IMG/VR virus record: IMGVR_UViG_3300042864_002412 | Span: 1-40,086 of that record | Source of the DNA: a virus | DNA length: 40,086 nt | Strand: one strand, 5' to 3' | In this document: piece by piece, positions 1 through 7,460 of the stretch | Layout of the letters: each line of letters begins with the position of its first letter | How positions within the stretch are numbered: position 1 is the stretch's first letter | The notes under the pieces: model-generated | The model's input: the letters and a program-made list of their open reading frames with translations, nothing else | Told to the model about the DNA's origin: nothing | Database searches by the model: none | Program-made: the position numbers and the translations under genes

Positions 1-300
1 AAATTAAAAAATAATGATAAAATTGAAGTAACTACTTATTCAATTCATTCACCATTACAAGAAGATGATTTTAGTATTGAATATAAAATTTTCTCTTCTC
101 AAAAGAAAAAAACAAAATCATTAGAAGGTTGTTCACCTCAACCTATGACTTCTTCTTACGAATGGGGAGAAATTATGTTTGAACAAAAAGACTTTGTAGA
201 AATCACAAAAGATGGTAGTTTAATTTATGAAAATGAAAAAGGCACTGTAACATTAAGTCCATTTATTAAAAAATCATTTAATTATAATTTACTTTTTTAA
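1..300 (+). CDS. 3' end of an unrecognised protein (partial)
   Basis: An open frame runs from the first base to a TAA at 298-300 (99 residues), so the gene starts outside the window. The visible part is hydrophilic and lysine/glutamate rich, with no motif I recognise. Codon use is AT-rich like the phage genes further on. A promoter-like sequence begins 12 nt after the stop, so this gene ends its transcription unit here. Confidence 0.6.
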   Translation, partial: KLKNNDKIEVTTYSIHSPLQEDDFSIEYKIFSSQKKKTKSLEGCSPQPMTSSYEWGEIMFEQKDFVEITKDGSLIYENEKGTVTLSPFIKKSFNYNLLF

Positions 301-312
301 AACATTTTTCTG

Positions 313-341
313 TTGACAAAAAATAAAAAATGTTTTAAATT
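313..341 (+). promoter_or_regulatory. sigma70-type promoter for the 60-aa gene
   Basis: TTGACA at 313-318, a 17-nt spacer and TAAATT at 336-341, 29 nt before the start codon at 371. The spacer end and -10 (AATGTTTTAAATT) recur identically in the promoter at 21722-21750. Confidence 0.65.
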
Positions 342-370
342 CAAATCATCAACCAATTGGGAGAATTAAA

Positions 371-553
371 ATGCAAAAGTTTCATGTTATTGTTGATCGT
401 TATAATGATTGTACCGAATTTGGCGGGCCTGCATTTATGGGCCAAGAACAATTTGAAATTCTAGCACGCGATGAACGTCACGCAGAATTGCTAATTGAAG
501 ATCGAGACTTTAATTGCGAAATTGCAATTCCAAGTTTTTATCTAATCAACTAA
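371..553 (+). CDS. small hypothetical protein, 60 aa
   Basis: ATG follows a GGGAG ribosome site by 8 nt and sits behind a good promoter. The protein is acidic, with a central GGPAFMGQEQFEIL segment and a cysteine near the C-terminus; it resembles the small single-domain proteins common in T4-type phages but I cannot assign a family. It forms a single-gene unit: promoter upstream, a perfect palindromic terminator directly after the stop. Confidence 0.65.
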   Translation: MQKFHVIVDRYNDCTEFGGPAFMGQEQFEILARDERHAELLIEDRDFNCEIAIPSFYLIN

Positions 554-555
554 AC

Positions 556-585
556 AAAAGAGGGAAATTTAAATTTCCCTCTTTT
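556..585. terminator. perfect 30-bp palindromic terminator
   Basis: A 15-nt arm beginning AAAAGAGGG is followed at once by its exact reverse complement ending in TTTT. It closes the 60-aa gene. The same design (GC core of 3-5 bp, AT flanks, almost no loop) recurs throughout the window. Confidence 0.8.
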
Positions 586-593
586 CATTTTAA

Positions 594-635
594 AGCTCTA
601 CAAGGCACATTAAATATATTAACGTAGGTAGAGCT
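594..635. other. inverted repeat / possible RNA hairpin
   Basis: AGCTCTAC (594-601) and GTAGAGCT (628-635) are exact inverted repeats around a 26-nt AT-rich loop, in the gap upstream of the first family member. It could be a structured leader; it lacks the features of a tRNA. Confidence 0.3.
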
Positions 636-705
636 ATAAATTATCTTAAAACCTCTAAAACATGCCTTAAAACGCGATTAAACACATATCTAATTGGATC
701 ACTAA

Positions 706-1014
706 ATGAGTTATATTTATTATATTGATGGTGAAAAATTCACAACCGTAATTCCTTATATTATCCCTGTGTTTAAAATTTCCTCACCAAATGAAAATAC
801 ACCCGCACTTGAAATCTTATCAACTGGATATAAAAGATGGTGTGAAAGAGGCAGAATATTACATAGACTAAATGGCCCATCAATTATTAATCCTGATGAA
901 ACGTATTGGTTTTATATAAAAAATGTTCAATATTATGGTATTCATGATTGGCTTTTAAATCATCCAAATCAAGACAGTGCCTTTCAAGTTGAAATGCTGT
1001 TAAAATACACATAA
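706..1014 (+). CDS. HRLTGPA-family paralogue 1 (C-terminal type A), 102 aa
   Basis: First of twelve members of the dispersed family. It opens with YIYYIDGEKFTT, has ISSPNENTPALE, the core HRLNGPS (Asn and Ser where most copies have Thr and Ala), and the type A ending HPNQD...EMLLKYT. No signal peptide or membrane segment, so presumably cytoplasmic. Its core is more diverged than most and the ribosome site before ATG is poor. It lies just left of the inverted repeat that bounds the island. Function unknown; HR-x-x-GPA resembles single units of MORN-like repeat proteins in phages, which is only an analogy. Confidence 0.8.
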   Translation: MSYIYYIDGEKFTTVIPYIIPVFKISSPNENTPALEILSTGYKRWCERGRILHRLNGPSIINPDETYWFYIKNVQYYGIHDWLLNHPNQDSAFQVEMLLKYT

Positions 1015-1117
1015 AACATTTCAATTCTCTCTTGTCTAATAAATTTTCTATTCATGGAGAGCCGCAGAAAACAAGGAAATATTGAGAGAGTTCGTACAAC
1101 TGCAACTTAACAAAACT

Positions 1118-1145
1118 CCGGTATTATGTATCAAACGCCACCAAC
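1118..1145 (+). repeat. left copy of a 28-bp inverted repeat bounding the island
   Basis: CCGGTATTATGTA, one mismatch, CAAACGCCAC, one mismatch, AAC. The reverse complement of 8208-8235 matches at 26 of 28 positions, and similarity stops on both sides. The two copies enclose about 7.1 kb with a different gene repertoire. I saw no target-site duplication. Confidence 0.65.
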
Positions 1146-1191
1146 CGAGACATAAGATTTTTACAATTAACATATTATTTTCGTTATTTAA

Positions 1192-1527
1192 TTGAATTTT
1201 CTTCTTAGGATTGCATTGACAGATTTTCGCGTCTCGAATTACGGTTATTGGGTTGATTTAGATGGAGATAGCGTTATGGCAACAACGATATGTTTTGTGA
1301 GTCAGCGTCGCGTAAATAGCGGGATAGTAGTTACAGTATCGTTGACTACTAACGCACTTCACAATCCTCCGAATACATTAGAAATTTTTATCTCGGACGA
1401 AGAATTAAAACAGAACGGCCAGTCGATAAATAATCCAAATTATATTTACAAATTAGCTGAAGAAAAATTTTTTAATTTTGCTTCAGAACTAGCTCATGCT
1501 ACTCAAGGTATGAAAGTATGTGTTTAA
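1192..1527 (+). CDS. hypothetical protein, possibly 5'-truncated
   Basis: A 111-codon frame opens directly after an in-frame TAA. Its first possible start is TTG at 1192, with no ribosome site; the first ATG is at codon 29. Codon use (GCG, CGT, TCG) is less AT-biased than in the phage genes. No recognisable motif. Because it begins just inside the inverted repeat at 1118-1145, it may be the remnant of a longer gene. It overlaps the tail of the convergent gene at 1524 by 4 nt. Confidence 0.4.
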   Translation: MNFLLRIALTDFRVSNYGYWVDLDGDSVMATTICFVSQRRVNSGIVVTVSLTTNALHNPPNTLEIFISDEELKQNGQSINNPNYIYKLAEEKFFNFASELAHATQGMKVCV

Positions 1528-1754
1528 TTTAGGTTCATTGATTTAAACATGACAGAAGCCGATAATCGCTGAGCAGTTAATGATAAATCATCACCATAAC
1601 CCAATTTCGTTCCAAACACGACATGATCCGTGTTCGGAATGTTATTTTCTTTTGTGAATGAAACAATTTTTTCAGCATGTTTTATGACTATTTTTTCAAT
1701 TTCGTTTTTTGCTTCCTCATAAAGCTCTAAAACTCTTTTATCGGTATTATTCAT
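1524..1754 (-). CDS. small hypothetical protein, 76 aa
   Basis: ATG is preceded by AGGGAAATAAA, a good ribosome site. The first 40 residues are predicted helical and charged (KRVLELYEEAKNEIEKIV); the rest has no known motif. A TATAAATA box on this strand (1781-1788) lies 27 nt upstream of the start, and the gene is divergent from 1790. Confidence 0.6.
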   Translation of the reverse strand: MNNTDKRVLELYEEAKNEIEKIVIKHAEKIVSFTKENNIPNTDHVVFGTKLGYGDDLSLTAQRLSASVMFKSMNLN

Positions 1755-1772
1755 TTTATTTCCCTCATTTTG

Positions 1773-1788
1773 TATAAATATATTTATA
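1773..1788. promoter_or_regulatory. back-to-back TATAAATA boxes (T4-late-like), divergent
   Basis: TATAAATATATTTATA is a perfect 16-bp palindrome giving TATAAATA, the core of the T4 late promoter, on both strands. It lies between the divergent genes starting at 1754 and 1790. All-AT octamers are frequent in such DNA, so this rests on position only. Confidence 0.35.
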
Positions 1789-1789
1789 A

Positions 1790-1975
1790 ATGATGAAGTA
1801 TTTCAATAAATTATGGGAAAATTTTTTGCGTTGGTTGGATAGCTTTTTATCTGATCCACCTTGGTTAATAAAATATGGTGCTATGCCTCGTGCCGGGAAA
1901 ATAGAGAAATTCCTCTATCGTTTTGGAATCAGCCTTCCACGACTTTTTTGGCGATCAAAACGACGAATTGTTTAA
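1790..1975 (+). CDS. small basic hypothetical protein, 61 aa
   Basis: Two adjacent ATGs open a frame rich in Trp, Arg and Lys with an amphipathic N-terminal half (YFNKLWENFLRWLDSFL). There is no clear ribosome site and the last 47 nt overlap the convergent gene ending at 1929. It could be a small membrane-active peptide, or not a gene. Confidence 0.3.
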   Translation: MMKYFNKLWENFLRWLDSFLSDPPWLIKYGAMPRAGKIEKFLYRFGISLPRLFWRSKRRIV

Positions 1976-2267
1976 GAGCATCAAGCCCTTCAGTAGTTAA
2001 TTCCTCTTGGGTCATTTCCTTTTCTTTAGCAAAATCTACTGGAATTACAAAAGATAAATCTCCATAGACGAAACGATACTCAAAATGAAAATATTCTTTT
2101 TTATCAAAATCTCTTTTTAATTCTTCTCTTTTATGTTCAAAGAATTTTAACTCATTAAGGATTTTTTTCTGATTTTCGTCCATTTCTGAAATCTCTTTAT
2201 ATCTATGGCTCTCCAAAAAAGCATTATCAATTCTGAGAGGTATGTCAATATCGAAATAAAATTTCAT
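1929..2267 (-). CDS. hypothetical protein, 112 aa
   Basis: The frame has phage-like codon use, a strand-rich start (MKFYFDIDIPLRIDNAF), a charged central helix (residues about 30-65) and an aromatic segment FHFEYRFVYGDLSF. No family recognised. It looks more convincing than the gene it overlaps at 1929-1975. The ribosome site is weak. Confidence 0.55.
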   Translation of the reverse strand: MKFYFDIDIPLRIDNAFLESHRYKEISEMDENQKKILNELKFFEHKREELKRDFDKKEYFHFEYRFVYGDLSFVIPVDFAKEKEMTQEELTTEGLDALKQFVVLIAKKVVEG

Positions 2268-2275
2268 TCATCAAA

Positions 2276-2283
2276 TATAAATA
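2276..2283 (+). promoter_or_regulatory. T4-late-like TATAAATA box
   Basis: TATAAATA followed by CAATC lies 28 nt before the start of the 48-aa gene at 2312. Chance occurrence is not excluded. Confidence 0.3.
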
Positions 2284-2311
2284 CAATCATAATTTATTGA
2301 AAGGCCGAACA

Positions 2312-2458
2312 ATGCAAAATGACATTTTACAAATTGAAGCTCAAATTTTGATGAAGGTTAGTGAATTAAATTGTCTGTTAAATTTAGCACGGTTATATCA
2401 AAGCAAGATGGGCGTTTACACATATGGCCGAAATTGCATAGGCATTAATTACTTTTAA
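2312..2458 (+). CDS. small hypothetical protein, 48 aa
   Basis: ATG follows GAAAGG by 7 nt. The protein starts MQNDILQIEAQILMKVSE, is helical in its first half and ends CIGINYF. No family recognised. It is the last gene before the G+C-richer part of the island. Confidence 0.45.
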   Translation: MQNDILQIEAQILMKVSELNCLLNLARLYQSKMGVYTYGRNCIGINYF

Positions 2459-2468
2459 TGGTAAAAAT

Positions 2469-2660
2469 TTAAGATTTTTTCTTTCTGCCGCTTTTGAGGG
2501 CGGGAAGCGATTCGCCATTGGGTTCATCGAAAAAATCCCGTGTGTCACAACCGAGTGCATTTGCGAGTCGATCTAAGAGGGCAACGGTAGGGTTTTCCTG
2601 ATTCCGTTCCAATCGATACACATAGAGCCGATCAATCGCAGCATCGACCGCTAAGGCTTC
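2469..2660 (-). pseudogene. truncated XRE-type regulator (3' part only)
   Basis: The minus strand reads EALAVDAAIDRLYVYRLERN and on through a typical XRE C-terminal part (NPTVALLDRLANALG) to a stop at 2469-2471. The first helix of the HTH and everything before it are missing: the frame is closed by a TGA directly before the GAA codon, at a small hairpin (GCTTCTTATGAGAAGC). It resembles the intact XRE gene beginning 88 nt upstream, so the two were probably tandem regulators before one lost its 5' half. Confidence 0.6.
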
Positions 2661-2747
2661 TCATAAGAAGCCCGAAACCTCCTCAAAACATATTAACATA
2701 TGTCGTCTAACGGGATTGGCAGGTTTGAGGATAAAGGATTTGGGTAG

Positions 2748-2996
2748 CTATTTTCGCCGACCTCTTGGTAATCCCTTTGGGATTTCAGAGAGTTCAGAGA
2801 ATAATTCAATTATATTGACATTAAGAGTTTTAGTCAAAATATCGAGCGTTGTTATGGTTGCGCTGCGTTTTCCATTTTCGATCTGACTGAGAAAGCTAGA
2901 GGCTATACCTGCTTCTGCTGCAAGCGTTTCTTGGCTTATGCCTCGCTCCAGTCGCAAACGTTTAAGATTTGATCCAACCAGTTCCCGAATGTCCAT
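2748..2996 (-). CDS. XRE-family transcriptional regulator, 82 aa
   Basis: A single HTH domain fills residues 5-65: SNLKRLRLERGISQETLAAE is followed by the recognition helix SSFLSQIENGKR. The tail (PKGLPRGRRK) is basic. Such one-domain regulators usually bind an operator near their own promoter. The start at 2996 gives MDIRELVGSN, the usual beginning for this family; the ribosome site is weak. It is transcribed away from the 50-aa gene at 3108. Base composition is richer in G+C than the phage genes. Confidence 0.85.
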   Translation of the reverse strand: MDIRELVGSNLKRLRLERGISQETLAAEAGIASSFLSQIENGKRSATITTLDILTKTLNVNIIELFSELSEIPKGLPRGRRK

Positions 2997-3013
2997 ACGG
3001 GCACACTGAGGAC

Positions 3014-3042
3014 TTTACAGCCCTCAAACCATTCACTATAGT
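3014..3042 (+). promoter_or_regulatory. sigma70-type promoter for the 50-aa gene
   Basis: TTTACA (3014-3019), 17-nt spacer, TATAGT (3037-3042). It lies in the gap shared with the divergent XRE gene and is a plausible place for its operator. Confidence 0.6.
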
Positions 3043-3107
3043 AAAGATTAAAAGGTTGAGCCGTTAAGCGGTTCGATCTGCGGTTTGGTGTCAATCAGGA
3101 GTGAAAA

Positions 3108-3260
3108 ATGTCAACTAAGACGTATAAAGCGCGCGTAAGGCTTCCGAACGGGGCATATGAAGATGTTACCGTCCAAGCGAGTAATCCCGGAAACGCAAGG
3201 TCCATGCTTGAGCAGCAATACGGCAAAGGTTCGATTGTTTCTGGACCTTTCCAAGCTTAA
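3108..3260 (+). CDS. small hypothetical protein, 50 aa
   Basis: ATG follows CAGGAG with good spacing. The protein (MSTKTYKARVRLPNGAYEDV, then VQASNPGNARSMLEQQYG) looks like a small beta-alpha domain; similar short proteins occur widely as unnamed genes in bacteria. It is a complete unit with a strong promoter and terminator and has host-like codon use. Confidence 0.7.
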   Translation: MSTKTYKARVRLPNGAYEDVTVQASNPGNARSMLEQQYGKGSIVSGPFQA

Positions 3261-3264
3261 ATCC

Positions 3265-3303
3265 AAAAGGTTTAGGCGTTTCAGAAGCGCCTAAACCTTT
3301 TTT
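3265..3303 (+). terminator. strong rho-independent terminator
   Basis: A 14-bp stem (AAAAGGTTTAGGCG pairing with CGCCTAAACCTTTT) with a 9-nt loop, followed by a T run. It closes the 50-aa gene. Confidence 0.85.
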
Positions 3304-3383
3304 TCGTAAATCAATAGTTGGGTAAAAACAGAAATTCTTTTGAGTTTCTGTAACGCTATTTTTTTCAGAAGGAGATTACCGTT

Positions 3384-5171
3384 ATGCAAACCACTCGTTT
3401 CGAACAAAAAGCCTTCACATATATGGGAACAAAAAACATTACCTATAGCGAAGTTAATTTTAATTATATTGTCGATCAGTACAAAACTATGGGGGCAAAT
3501 CACGCCTATCTTGGCAGCATCGTTGAATGGGAAGAAGATAAGAATAACTTTGACCCTTTGGCAGTAACATATTACCAAAATACGATTCCAGTGCGTGGCG
3601 GTTACACCATTGATGAATTGATGAGCAAAGCCGATTATCTCCATAATCAAGGGTTAGCTGTTACCATTCGTCAACAAGTAGTAGATTTCTATGTAGAAAA
3701 TGGTCTGGATAAGTTTACAAATTTTAATTTACCAACCAACTCAAATGTTGGTGATAAAGCTGCATTCTTTCAACAATATACCGCGTATATGGTTGATTTA
3801 GCGAAAGCTTGCCAATCAAAGGGAGTTGAAGCCATTGCAATTGGGAATGAGATGCTTCATTTCACAACTGGCGACACAAAGGGATATTGGGAAAGCCTAA
3901 TTTCACAAATCCGTTCAGTTTATTCAGGCAAATTAACCTATGCCGCATTTGTGGGCTTTCAGCCTAATTATGTTCCAGCCAATGAATTGGCGAATATCAA
4001 GTGGCTTGATAAACTTGATTACATCGGAGTAGATTTTTATCCGCAATTAACACTCAGTAAGAACGCGAATTATGATGATTTTGTTCGCGCTTTATATGGT
4101 GATAACTCAAGAAAAGTAAATTGGGTTGATTACCTAAAAAATCTTGCTGAAACAACCGGTAAGAAAATTATGTTTACTGAAATTGGCGTTCAAAGTTATG
4201 ACGGCTCTGGAACGATGCAAGAACCAAGTGATTATAACTTAGCCCCTTCGGACCAAAAAGAACAAGCTGATTGGTATAAGGCTGTTCTTTCGGTCATGAG
4301 TAGCGAATTAGGCGATAAATTTATGGGAACTGCCGTTTGGAATGGGAGAAATACCTCTACAGCCGAAAACAATGGGAATAATAATGATTGGACCGTCATC
4401 GATAAACAAGCAGAAAACGTTGTTCGCACTGCTTATACCGATGGTGAGCTAGACGGCCTCACAAAGACCATTGCAGGCACGTACAGCGGCTCCTTTAATA
4501 ACGACACGATTACGGGTTCTTCAGGTGCCGATAGCGTTTCTGGTGGCCGTGGCAGCGATACAATCAATCTTGGGGCCGGAAACGACACGGTTGTTATCAA
4601 CGCTACGTACAACGCTAATGTTCGTTTAAAAATCGATGGGTCAACCGTCATCGTTAAATCCGAAGACGGAACCGACCGATTAACCAATGTCGAAACGGTC
4701 CAATTCAATAATTTGAAATTGGATGTATCAGTTTTCAATGGTTCGGCTGATCCATTGAACATTTATCGGTTTTATAATACCCAAACAGGGACGCACTTCT
4801 ATTCCAATAGCCAGACCGAACGAAACACCGTTCTGAATAATCTCGACCAGTTCCTTTATGAAGGCGTCGGCTTCAAGGCTTTAGCTGGTGGCGATGATCC
4901 CGTTTATCGCTTCTTCAATGCCAATACCGGAACCCACTTCTACACAATCGATGCCAAAGAACGCGATGCAGTGAATGCATTAGCCGGGTTCCAGTTTGAA
5001 GGGACGGCGTACATGGCAAGCGATACCAAGATTGAAGGTTCGCATGAGTTATTCCGTTTCTATAACACGAAAACGGGAACTCATTTTTATACCGATAGTG
5101 TTTCTGAACGCGATGCTGTGAAATTGATTGGTAACTTCCAGTATGAAGGAGTGGCGTATTATGTCGGTTAA
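3384..5171 (+). CDS. GH113-like glycoside hydrolase with RTX segment and three DUF5648 repeats
   Basis: ATG follows AGAAGGAG by 9 nt. Residues about 8-350 form a clan GH-A TIM-barrel-like domain; IGNEM (Glu156) and FTEIG (Glu266) fit the acid/base and nucleophile of GH113-type mannanases. Residues 378-405 are RTX-like calcium nonapeptides (GSSGADSVSGGRGSD and on). Three DUF5648 units follow (about 460-498, 508-545, 557-595), each with Y/FRFY/FN-x-x-TGTHFY. There is no N-terminal signal, so export by a type I system through the RTX end is likely. It probably attacks a polysaccharide outside the cell. Substrate is inferred only from family resemblance. Codon use is host-like, unlike the phage genes. 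Confidence 0.75.
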   Translation: MQTTRFEQKAFTYMGTKNITYSEVNFNYIVDQYKTMGANHAYLGSIVEWEEDKNNFDPLAVTYYQNTIPVRGGYTIDELMSKADYLHNQGLAVTIRQQVVDFYVENGLDKFTNFNLPTNSNVGDKAAFFQQYTAYMVDLAKACQSKGVEAIAIGNEMLHFTTGDTKGYWESLISQIRSVYSGKLTYAAFVGFQPNYVPANELANIKWLDKLDYIGVDFYPQLTLSKNANYDDFVRALYGDNSRKVNWVDYLKNLAETTGKKIMFTEIGVQSYDGSGTMQEPSDYNLAPSDQKEQADWYKAVLSVMSSELGDKFMGTAVWNGRNTSTAENNGNNNDWTVIDKQAENVVRTAYTDGELDGLTKTIAGTYSGSFNNDTITGSSGADSVSGGRGSDTINLGAGNDTVVINATYNANVRLKIDGSTVIVKSEDGTDRLTNVETVQFNNLKLDVSVFNGSADPLNIYRFYNTQTGTHFYSNSQTERNTVLNNLDQFLYEGVGFKALAGGDDPVYRFFNANTGTHFYTIDAKERDAVNALAGFQFEGTAYMASDTKIEGSHELFRFYNTKTGTHFYTDSVSERDAVKLIGNFQYEGVAYYVG

Positions 5172-5218
5172 TATTTAGAAAAACTCTTTCAACATCCTAA
5201 TCACAGGAGTAATTTACT

Positions 5219-5827
5219 ATGAAATTCAGCTTGAAAAATGTGTTTTTGGTCATAGTCGCTATGATTATGATTTATCTTTATAAAGAATCGGACAAAGCCG
5301 AAAAGGTCAAGGTCGAGGAACAAAAAAAGGTACAGCAGGAAAAAGAAACTCAGAGTAAAATTTTAGCCGAAAAAATTGAGCTTGAGAAAAAAGAAAAAGA
5401 GAAACAGGAGAAAGAGAAAAATCAACAGCAAAATAATGTCATAGACGATAGTGCAGTTATGCGGGAATTGGAAAGAAGGAAAAATATATACGATAGCTAT
5501 AGCAGAACAAAAATCGAAAACGTAAAAAGAGATTATTGTTCTGGAAATGGATGGAGCGTTATGGATGCATATTATACTACTCTAAGGAAAATGCTTGTGC
5601 CCTTACCAAGCAATAAGAAAATTTATGCCGACCCCACGACTAATGATGTTTCTGCGACTTTTTACGGAGACTGTACATATTCAATTGTATCCAATTTCGA
5701 GTATGAGGATAAAGGGGTAATGTATAAACAAAAATTTGGTGCCATTATAAGGTATTCTGGTAACATAGATGGATCAATGCCGCGAGATGATGAATGGATT
5801 ATTGTTAAACAAGAATTTATAAAGTGA
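5219..5827 (+). CDS. membrane-anchored coiled-coil protein, 202 aa
   Basis: ATG follows ACAGGAG. Residues 8-21 are a membrane helix (VFLVIVAMIMIYLY); residues about 24-95 are almost pure Lys/Glu/Gln coiled coil; the C-terminal 100 residues form an unknown domain with two cysteines. It lies 47 nt after the hydrolase and probably shares its transcript, ending at the terminator at 5839. It could aid export or anchoring of the hydrolase, but nothing in the sequence proves this. Confidence 0.65.
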   Translation: MKFSLKNVFLVIVAMIMIYLYKESDKAEKVKVEEQKKVQQEKETQSKILAEKIELEKKEKEKQEKEKNQQQNNVIDDSAVMRELERRKNIYDSYSRTKIENVKRDYCSGNGWSVMDAYYTTLRKMLVPLPSNKKIYADPTTNDVSATFYGDCTYSIVSNFEYEDKGVMYKQKFGAIIRYSGNIDGSMPRDDEWIIVKQEFIK

Positions 5828-5838
5828 AAACAATTTTA

Positions 5839-5861
5839 AATAGGGGCTATTAGCCCCTATT
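5839..5861. terminator. bidirectional terminator
   Basis: An 11-bp perfect stem (AATAGGGGCTA / TAGCCCCTATT) around one central base. It serves the 202-aa gene and, from the other side, the DUF6471 gene whose stop lies inside it. Confidence 0.75.
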
Positions 5862-6084
5862 CATTTTCCAATCTTAAAACACTAATTCCAATCACACTCA
5901 TAACCGCAAACAAAAACCAAGCCGGGTAAGTGCCCCGAGAAATCTTCATCCCTACCGATCCCTCAGTTTCCGAAATGCCTAACGCACTTAATCGGTGTGC
6001 CAAATCCTCATACGTCACGCCTTGCCGCTTCAATTCGGCCTTTAAAAACCGCTTCGCTCGTTCTTCCCAAACTTCCTTACTCAT
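5857..6084 (-). CDS. DUF6471 protein, 75 aa
   Basis: The sequence WEERAKRFLKAELKRQGVTY, then LAHRLSALG-SETEGSVGMKISRG, is characteristic of DUF6471, a small helical domain resembling an HTH that is common in alphaproteobacteria. It is divergently transcribed from the transposase, with an inverted repeat in the shared control region that it might bind. The C-terminus (FLFAVMSVIGISVLRLE) is hydrophobic, as usual for the family. Regulatory role is inferred. Confidence 0.7.
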   Translation of the reverse strand: MSKEVWEERAKRFLKAELKRQGVTYEDLAHRLSALGISETEGSVGMKISRGTYPAWFLFAVMSVIGISVLRLENE

Positions 6085-6124
6085 TCCCCAACTCCCCCAA
6101 ACATAAAAGTTATAAAAACAACAT

Positions 6125-6172
6125 ATACGTTATCTTTTCTGTTGACAAGGCGATTTCAAAAACATAACGTAT
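6125..6172. promoter_or_regulatory. divergent promoter region with 9-bp inverted repeat
   Basis: ATACGTTAT (6125-6133) and ATAACGTAT (6164-6172) are exact inverted repeats. Between and over them lie a plus promoter (TTGACA 6142-6147, weak -10 TAACGT 6165-6170) for the transposase and, on the other strand, TTGTCA with TATGTT 17 nt away for the DUF6471 gene. A repressor bound to the repeats would cover both. Confidence 0.5.
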
Positions 6173-6199
6173 TCGTTAGTTAAACAATGGATACGTGAA

Positions 6200-7177
6200 A
6201 TGACACAACATTTTCTCCTTTCAAAAGATGCTCGCGGCCTTTCCCTGGCGAAAATTTTTCGCATGACTGCCGAGGAAAGCGCCGATGCCTTTCAAAAAAT
6301 CCGTTGGGCCGATGGCACGCCTCATTGCCCCGATTGCGGCTCCTTGACGCTTTATTTCTGCCCCCGGAAATCAGGAACGCGCCGTTGGCGCTGCAAAGAT
6401 TGCCGGAAAGAATTCACCCTTACTTCGGGCACCTTGTTCGCTTGGCATAAACTCCCTTTGAACATGTACCTTGCCGCTATTGCAATTTTCGTCAACGAAG
6501 TCAAAGGCAAATCGGCTTTGGCTTTGAGCCGCGATCTGGATGTTCAGTATAAGACGGCCTTCGTCTTAACGCATAAATTGCGCGAAGCGATGGCGTCGGA
6601 AATCAATCAGAACGAAATCGGCGGTATCGATAAAACGGTTGAAATCGATGGGGCTTACTTCGGCGGACACATGCGCCCTGAAAATCTCAAAACCGAACGC
6701 AAAGATCGGCGCTTGGCTGAAAACCAAACCGGCAAACGCAAATGCGTCGTTGTCATCCGCGAACGCAATGGCAAGACGAAAACCAAAACTTTCGCTTCTG
6801 AAGAACAAAGCCTAAATTTCATTAAACAAAATGTCGAAAAAGGAACCACAATTCATGCCGATGAAGCACGGGCTTGGAATAATCTACATGCCAAATTCGA
6901 CATGAAACGGATCAATCACAGCGAAGCTTACAGTTTTGAAGGTGCATGTACGAATCAAGCTGAAAGTTTCTTTTCGCGGTTGCGTCGTGCTGAATTGGGG
7001 CATCATCATCACCTTTCGGGCGTTTACCTTGATCGGTACGCGCGCGAGATGGCTTTTCGTGAAGATCATCGTTCTGACGGGAATGTGGCTCAATTCGACC
7101 GCGTTCTTCGGTTGGTTTGTGTTAATCGCCCCTCGGTTGATTTTTCCGGGTATTGGCAACGTAATCAGCAAAAATAA
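6200..7177 (+). CDS. IS1595-family (ISXO2-like) transposase
   Basis: The 325-residue protein has an N-terminal zinc ribbon (C43-x2-C46 and C65-x2-C68) and a DDE-type ISXO2-like domain with Asp150 in EIDGAYFGG, Asp221 in HADEARAW and Glu255 in NQAESFFSRLRR. It appears full length and unbroken, so it may be active. It catalyses DNA cleavage and strand transfer at element ends. I found no obvious terminal repeats close to the gene; the 28-bp inverted repeat at 1118/8208 is a candidate for more distant ends. Codon use is host-like. Confidence 0.9.
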   Translation: MTQHFLLSKDARGLSLAKIFRMTAEESADAFQKIRWADGTPHCPDCGSLTLYFCPRKSGTRRWRCKDCRKEFTLTSGTLFAWHKLPLNMYLAAIAIFVNEVKGKSALALSRDLDVQYKTAFVLTHKLREAMASEINQNEIGGIDKTVEIDGAYFGGHMRPENLKTERKDRRLAENQTGKRKCVVVIRERNGKTKTKTFASEEQSLNFIKQNVEKGTTIHADEARAWNNLHAKFDMKRINHSEAYSFEGACTNQAESFFSRLRRAELGHHHHLSGVYLDRYAREMAFREDHRSDGNVAQFDRVLRLVCVNRPSVDFSGYWQRNQQK

Positions 7178-7250
7178 AAAGGGGAAAAACTGTTGCAAGC
7201 GCGCCTATTTGGTTGTACCAAATTTACCGGATCAATGCGAGTGAGGAATT

Positions 7251-7460
7251 ATGTCAATATCATTTACGCTAGATACATTCAAGAATAATTACGTCACTAT
7301 CATTCCAGCTTATAAATTAAATTCGGCAACAACTACCCCATATATAGTGGCTAGAATAATTCAAAATGACGGAAATAAGCTTCTTGGTGATTTGGAATTC
7401 AGTAATTACGATGATTATCTAGAGTTTGTAGAAAAAAATATTATTAATACGACAAAATAA
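7251..7460 (+). CDS. small hypothetical protein, 69 aa
   Basis: ATG follows GTGAGGAA. The protein begins MSISFTLDTFKNNYVTIIPA and looks like a small alpha/beta domain; no family recognised. AT-rich codon use contrasts with the transposase 73 nt upstream. Its end overlaps the convergent gene at 7444 by 17 nt. Confidence 0.55.
   Translation: MSISFTLDTFKNNYVTIIPAYKLNSATTTPYIVARIIQNDGNKLLGDLEFSNYDDYLEFVEKNIINTTK

Noticed and set aside
594-660. tRNA-like GGTAGAGC segment with flanking complementarity
   Set aside because: No acceptor stem, anticodon loop or T-loop can be drawn; only a simple inverted repeat remains.
1054-1110. 18-codon frame starting ATGGAGAGC in the gap after paralogue 1
   Set aside because: No ribosome site and too short; the gap 1015-1191 otherwise shows only the inverted-repeat copy.
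3291-3650. 119-codon minus-strand frame opposite the start of the hydrolase
   Set aside because: Overlaps a terminator and a well-supported gene; composition is that of an antisense shadow.
6936-7244. 102-codon frame over the end of the transposase gene
   Set aside because: Lies in another frame of a gene with all catalytic residues; no ribosome site.
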